DNA of 8,112 nucleotides from contig NHBL01000002.1 in the NCBI GenBank assembly GCA_002167465.1, positions 1 to 8,112 on the forward strand, in the 5' to 3' direction. Under the pieces are notes generated by a model. The model saw nothing but the letters and a program-made list of their open reading frames with translations. It had not been told where the DNA came from and made no database searches. The DNA is from a bacterium TMED6 (GTDB lineage Bacteria > Fidelibacterota > Marinisomatia > SCGC-AAA003-L08 > D37C17). Positions within the stretch are counted from its first letter, which is position 1. Each line of letters opens with the position of its first letter. A program made the position numbers and the translations under genes. Below are positions 6,015 to 8,112 of this stretch, piece by piece.

Positions 6015-7460
6015 ATGTCAAACGAACAGCAAATAATAGAATCAAATTTAAACAAAGACTATGAATATGGTTTTGTGACAGATATTGAATCTGAAACTCT
6101 TCCGCCCGGACTGAATGAGGGTGTAATTCGCACCATATCCAAAAAGAAGAATGAACCAAAATGGCTGCTAGATTGGAGATTGAAATCTTTAAAGCGATGG
6201 GAAAAAATGAAAAAACCTTCATGGGGTAAAATTTCCTATCCAGAAATTGATTATCAATCCATAAGCTATTTTTCAGAGCCAAAAAAGAAACAGCTTTCTA
6301 GCCTAGATGAGGTAGATCCACAGTTATTAGAGACTTACAATAAACTAGGTATTCCTCTTGATGAGCAAAAAATGTTAAATGGAATAGCAGTAGATGCAGT
6401 ATTTGACAGTGTATCTGTTGCAACAACATTTAAAAGCGAATTAAAAAAAGCTGGAGTTATCTTCTGTAGTTTTTCGGAAGCTGTAAAAAACTATCCAAAA
6501 TTGATTCAAAAATATTTAGGATCTGTGGTTCCTAGCTCAGACAACTATTTTGCTGCACTGAATTCTGCCGTATTCACAGATGGCTCATTTGTATATATTC
6601 CAAAAGGTGTTCGTTGCCCTATGGAACTCTCAACTTATTTTAGGATTAATGAAGCAAAAACTGGACAATTTGAAAGGACTCTTATTATCGCCGATGAAGG
6701 TAGCCACGTAAGTTATCTAGAGGGATGCACGGCACCAATGAGAGATGAAAACCAACTACATGCTGCAGTAGTAGAGTTAGTGGCACATAAAGATGCAACA
6801 ATAAAATATTCAACGGTTCAAAATTGGTATCCAGGGGATCCTAAAACTGGGAACGGTGGCATTTATAATTTTGTAACGAAGAGAGGGACCTGTTTAGGAC
6901 AAAACTCAAGAATCTCATGGACACAAGTTGAAACAGGATCGGCGATTACCTGGAAATATCCTTCTTGTATTTTAAAGGGCGATAATTCAGTTGGTGAGTT
7001 TTATTCAGTTGCCGTGACAAATAACTTTCAACAGGCTGATACCGGCACAAAAATGATCCACATTGGAAAAAATACAAAAAGTACTATCATATCTAAAGGC
7101 ATATCCGCAGGTAAAGGTCAACAAACGTATAGAGGCGAAGTGAAGATTATGAAAAATGCAGAGAATGCGCGAAATTTTTCACAATGTGATTCTATTCTAA
7201 TTGGTGATAAATGTGGAGCTCACACATTTCCATACATTGAAGTAAAAAACCCAACTGCTAAAATGGAGCACGAGGCCACAACATCAAATATTGGAGAAGA
7301 TCAATTGTTTTACTGTGCACAAAGAGGTATCTCTATTGATGATGCGGTATCTATGATTGTAAATGGTTTTTGTAAAGAAGTTTTTAATGAGTTACCGATG
7401 GAATTTGCCGTTGAAGCTACAAAATTAATGGAAGTAACCTTGGAAGGAAGTGTAGGCTAG
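6015..7460 (+). CDS. sufB: Fe-S cluster scaffold protein SufB
   Basis: SufB is the scaffold subunit of the SufBCD complex on which new clusters form. The protein is 481 residues, normal for the family. The N-terminal part includes [18 protein letters not shown] and [12 protein letters not shown]. The beta-helix core contains [55 protein letters not shown] (with Cys238) and the late [14 protein letters not shown] (Cys400). Cys238 and Cys400 correspond to the E. coli sulfur-entry and cluster-site cysteines 254 and 405, and [18 protein letters not shown] supplies the neighbouring Glu/His. ATG 6015 begins MSNEQQ; the frame is open further upstream to 5919, but that stretch overlaps sufA in another frame and does not look like SufB. 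It begins 25 bases after the sufA stop with only AT-rich sequence in front, so coupling to sufA may matter. Confidence 0.97.
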   Translation: MSNEQQIIESNLNKDYEYGFVTDIESETLPPGLNEGVIRTISKKKNEPKWLLDWRLKSLKRWEKMKKPSWGKISYPEIDYQSISYFSEPKKKQLSSLDEVDPQLLETYNKLGIPLDEQKMLNGIAVDAVFDSVSVATTFKSELKKAGVIFCSFSEAVKNYPKLIQKYLGSVVPSSDNYFAALNSAVFTDGSFVYIPKGVRCPMELSTYFRINEAKTGQFERTLIIADEGSHVSYLEGCTAPMRDENQLHAAVVELVAHKDATIKYSTVQNWYPGDPKTGNGGIYNFVTKRGTCLGQNSRISWTQVETGSAITWKYPSCILKGDNSVGEFYSVAVTNNFQQADTGTKMIHIGKNTKSTIISKGISAGKGQQTYRGEVKIMKNAENARNFSQCDSILIGDKCGAHTFPYIEVKNPTAKMEHEATTSNIGEDQLFYCAQRGISIDDAVSMIVNGFCKEVFNELPMEFAVEATKLMEVTLEGSVG

Positions 7461-7479
7461 ACCCTTCACCCACAGAGTA

Positions 7480-8112
7480 ATGCTAGATATAAAAAATCTT
7501 CACGCTAAGGTCAAAAATAAAAACATATTGAATGGGATTAGCTTAAATATTAAGCCTGGTGAAATTCACGCCATAATGGGGAAAAATGGTTCTGGAAAAA
7601 GTACTCTATCCAATATTATTACAGGTAAAGATGGGTATGAAGTGACCCAAGGAGATATAAAATATAAAAATAAATCTATTTCTGAATGGACGCCCGAAAA
7701 AAGATCGCTGCATGGTATCTTTATGTCTTTTCAATACCCTGTTGTAATACCGGGAGTAAATAACACATATTTTTTAAAAGCAGCTTTAAATGCCAAGAGA
7801 AAGTACAATCAAGAAAAAGAATTGGATGCCGCTGGATTTTTAAAGATAATTAAAAAAAGACTTCAAGATCTTGAAATGGATTCTTCTTACTTACAACGAG
7901 CTGTCAATGATGGCTTTTCTGGAGGTGAAAAAAAAAGAAATGAAATTCTTCAGATGCTTACATTAGAACCCAGCCTATCGATTTTAGATGAAACAGATTC
8001 AGGTCTAGATATTGATGCTTTAAAAATTATTTCAGATGGAGTGAATAGATATAAATCTCCAAAACGTTCTTTCTTAATAATCACACACTATCAAAGATTA
8101 TTGGAATATATA
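7480..8112 (+). CDS. sufC: Fe-S assembly ATPase SufC, C-terminus beyond window
   Basis: SufC is the ABC-type ATPase that binds SufB and SufD and drives conformational change in the scaffold; despite the fold it is cytoplasmic and not a transporter. From ATG 7480 there are 211 open codons to the window end, against about 245-260 for the whole protein. Visible motifs are Walker A GKNGSGKST (residues 34-42), the Q-loop in MSFQYP, the ABC signature SGGEKKRNE (147-155), Walker B with catalytic Glu and D-loop ILDETDSGLD (168-177) and the H-loop ITHYQR with His203. The signature SGGEKKRNE and LDETDSGLDIDAL are typical of SufC rather than of transport ATPases. It starts 19 bases after the sufB stop, with a weak AGAG before the ATG. 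The signature region is encoded over a run of nine A (7928-7936). sufD and a SufS cysteine desulfurase would be expected next. Confidence 0.96.
   Translation, partial: MLDIKNLHAKVKNKNILNGISLNIKPGEIHAIMGKNGSGKSTLSNIITGKDGYEVTQGDIKYKNKSISEWTPEKRSLHGIFMSFQYPVVIPGVNNTYFLKAALNAKRKYNQEKELDAAGFLKIIKKRLQDLEMDSSYLQRAVNDGFSGGEKKRNEILQMLTLEPSLSILDETDSGLDIDALKIISDGVNRYKSPKRSFLIITHYQRLLEYI

Overview
The window is AT-rich, gene-dense bacterial DNA. It shows short or overlapping gene junctions, weak Shine-Dalgarno sites and a bacterial-type selenocysteine recoding signal. The gene set is a ferredoxin-dependent 2-oxoacid oxidoreductase, a CASTOR/POLLUX-type channel, a selenoprotein SelD and a SUF iron-sulfur operon. 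It would suit an uncultured, low-GC, possibly marine or microaerophilic lineage. The taxon cannot be fixed from this sequence alone and that suggestion is inference. TGA is the normal stop of two genes here (the Rrf2 regulator and sufT), so the genetic code is standard.

Layout. Positions 1-1498 (minus strand) hold most of a 2-oxoglutarate/2-oxoacid:ferredoxin oxidoreductase alpha subunit (fused gamma-alpha type), cut at its C-terminus by the window edge. Its start lies in a 25-bp tandem repeat (1491-1552). An AT-rich divergent spacer follows. On the plus strand, 1734-3716 encodes a CASTOR/POLLUX-like membrane protein with RCK-type domains. Twelve bases later comes selD (3729-4766), a full-length selenide, water dikinase with an in-frame TGA at residue 18 in place of the catalytic cysteine. 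Conventional ORF calling loses its first 42 residues, including the active site.

An 82-base spacer with a 7-bp-armed palindrome and a candidate promoter leads into a SUF cluster: an IscR-like Rrf2 regulator with three spaced cysteines (4849-5250), a SufT/MIP18-type (DUF59) maturation factor (5247-5603), an A-type carrier SufA (5600-5989), SufB (6015-7460) and SufC (7480 onward, cut by the window end). The first three genes are chained by 4-base ATGA overlaps.

How they fit together. The SUF genes would build Fe-S clusters on the SufB-SufC scaffold and deliver them through SufA and SufT, with the Rrf2 protein probably sensing cluster status and controlling the operon. KorA belongs to an Fe-S-dependent ferredoxin-reducing enzyme and is a plausible consumer of those clusters. 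SelD makes selenophosphate and here itself needs selenocysteine, so the genome should also carry selA, selB and selC outside this window.
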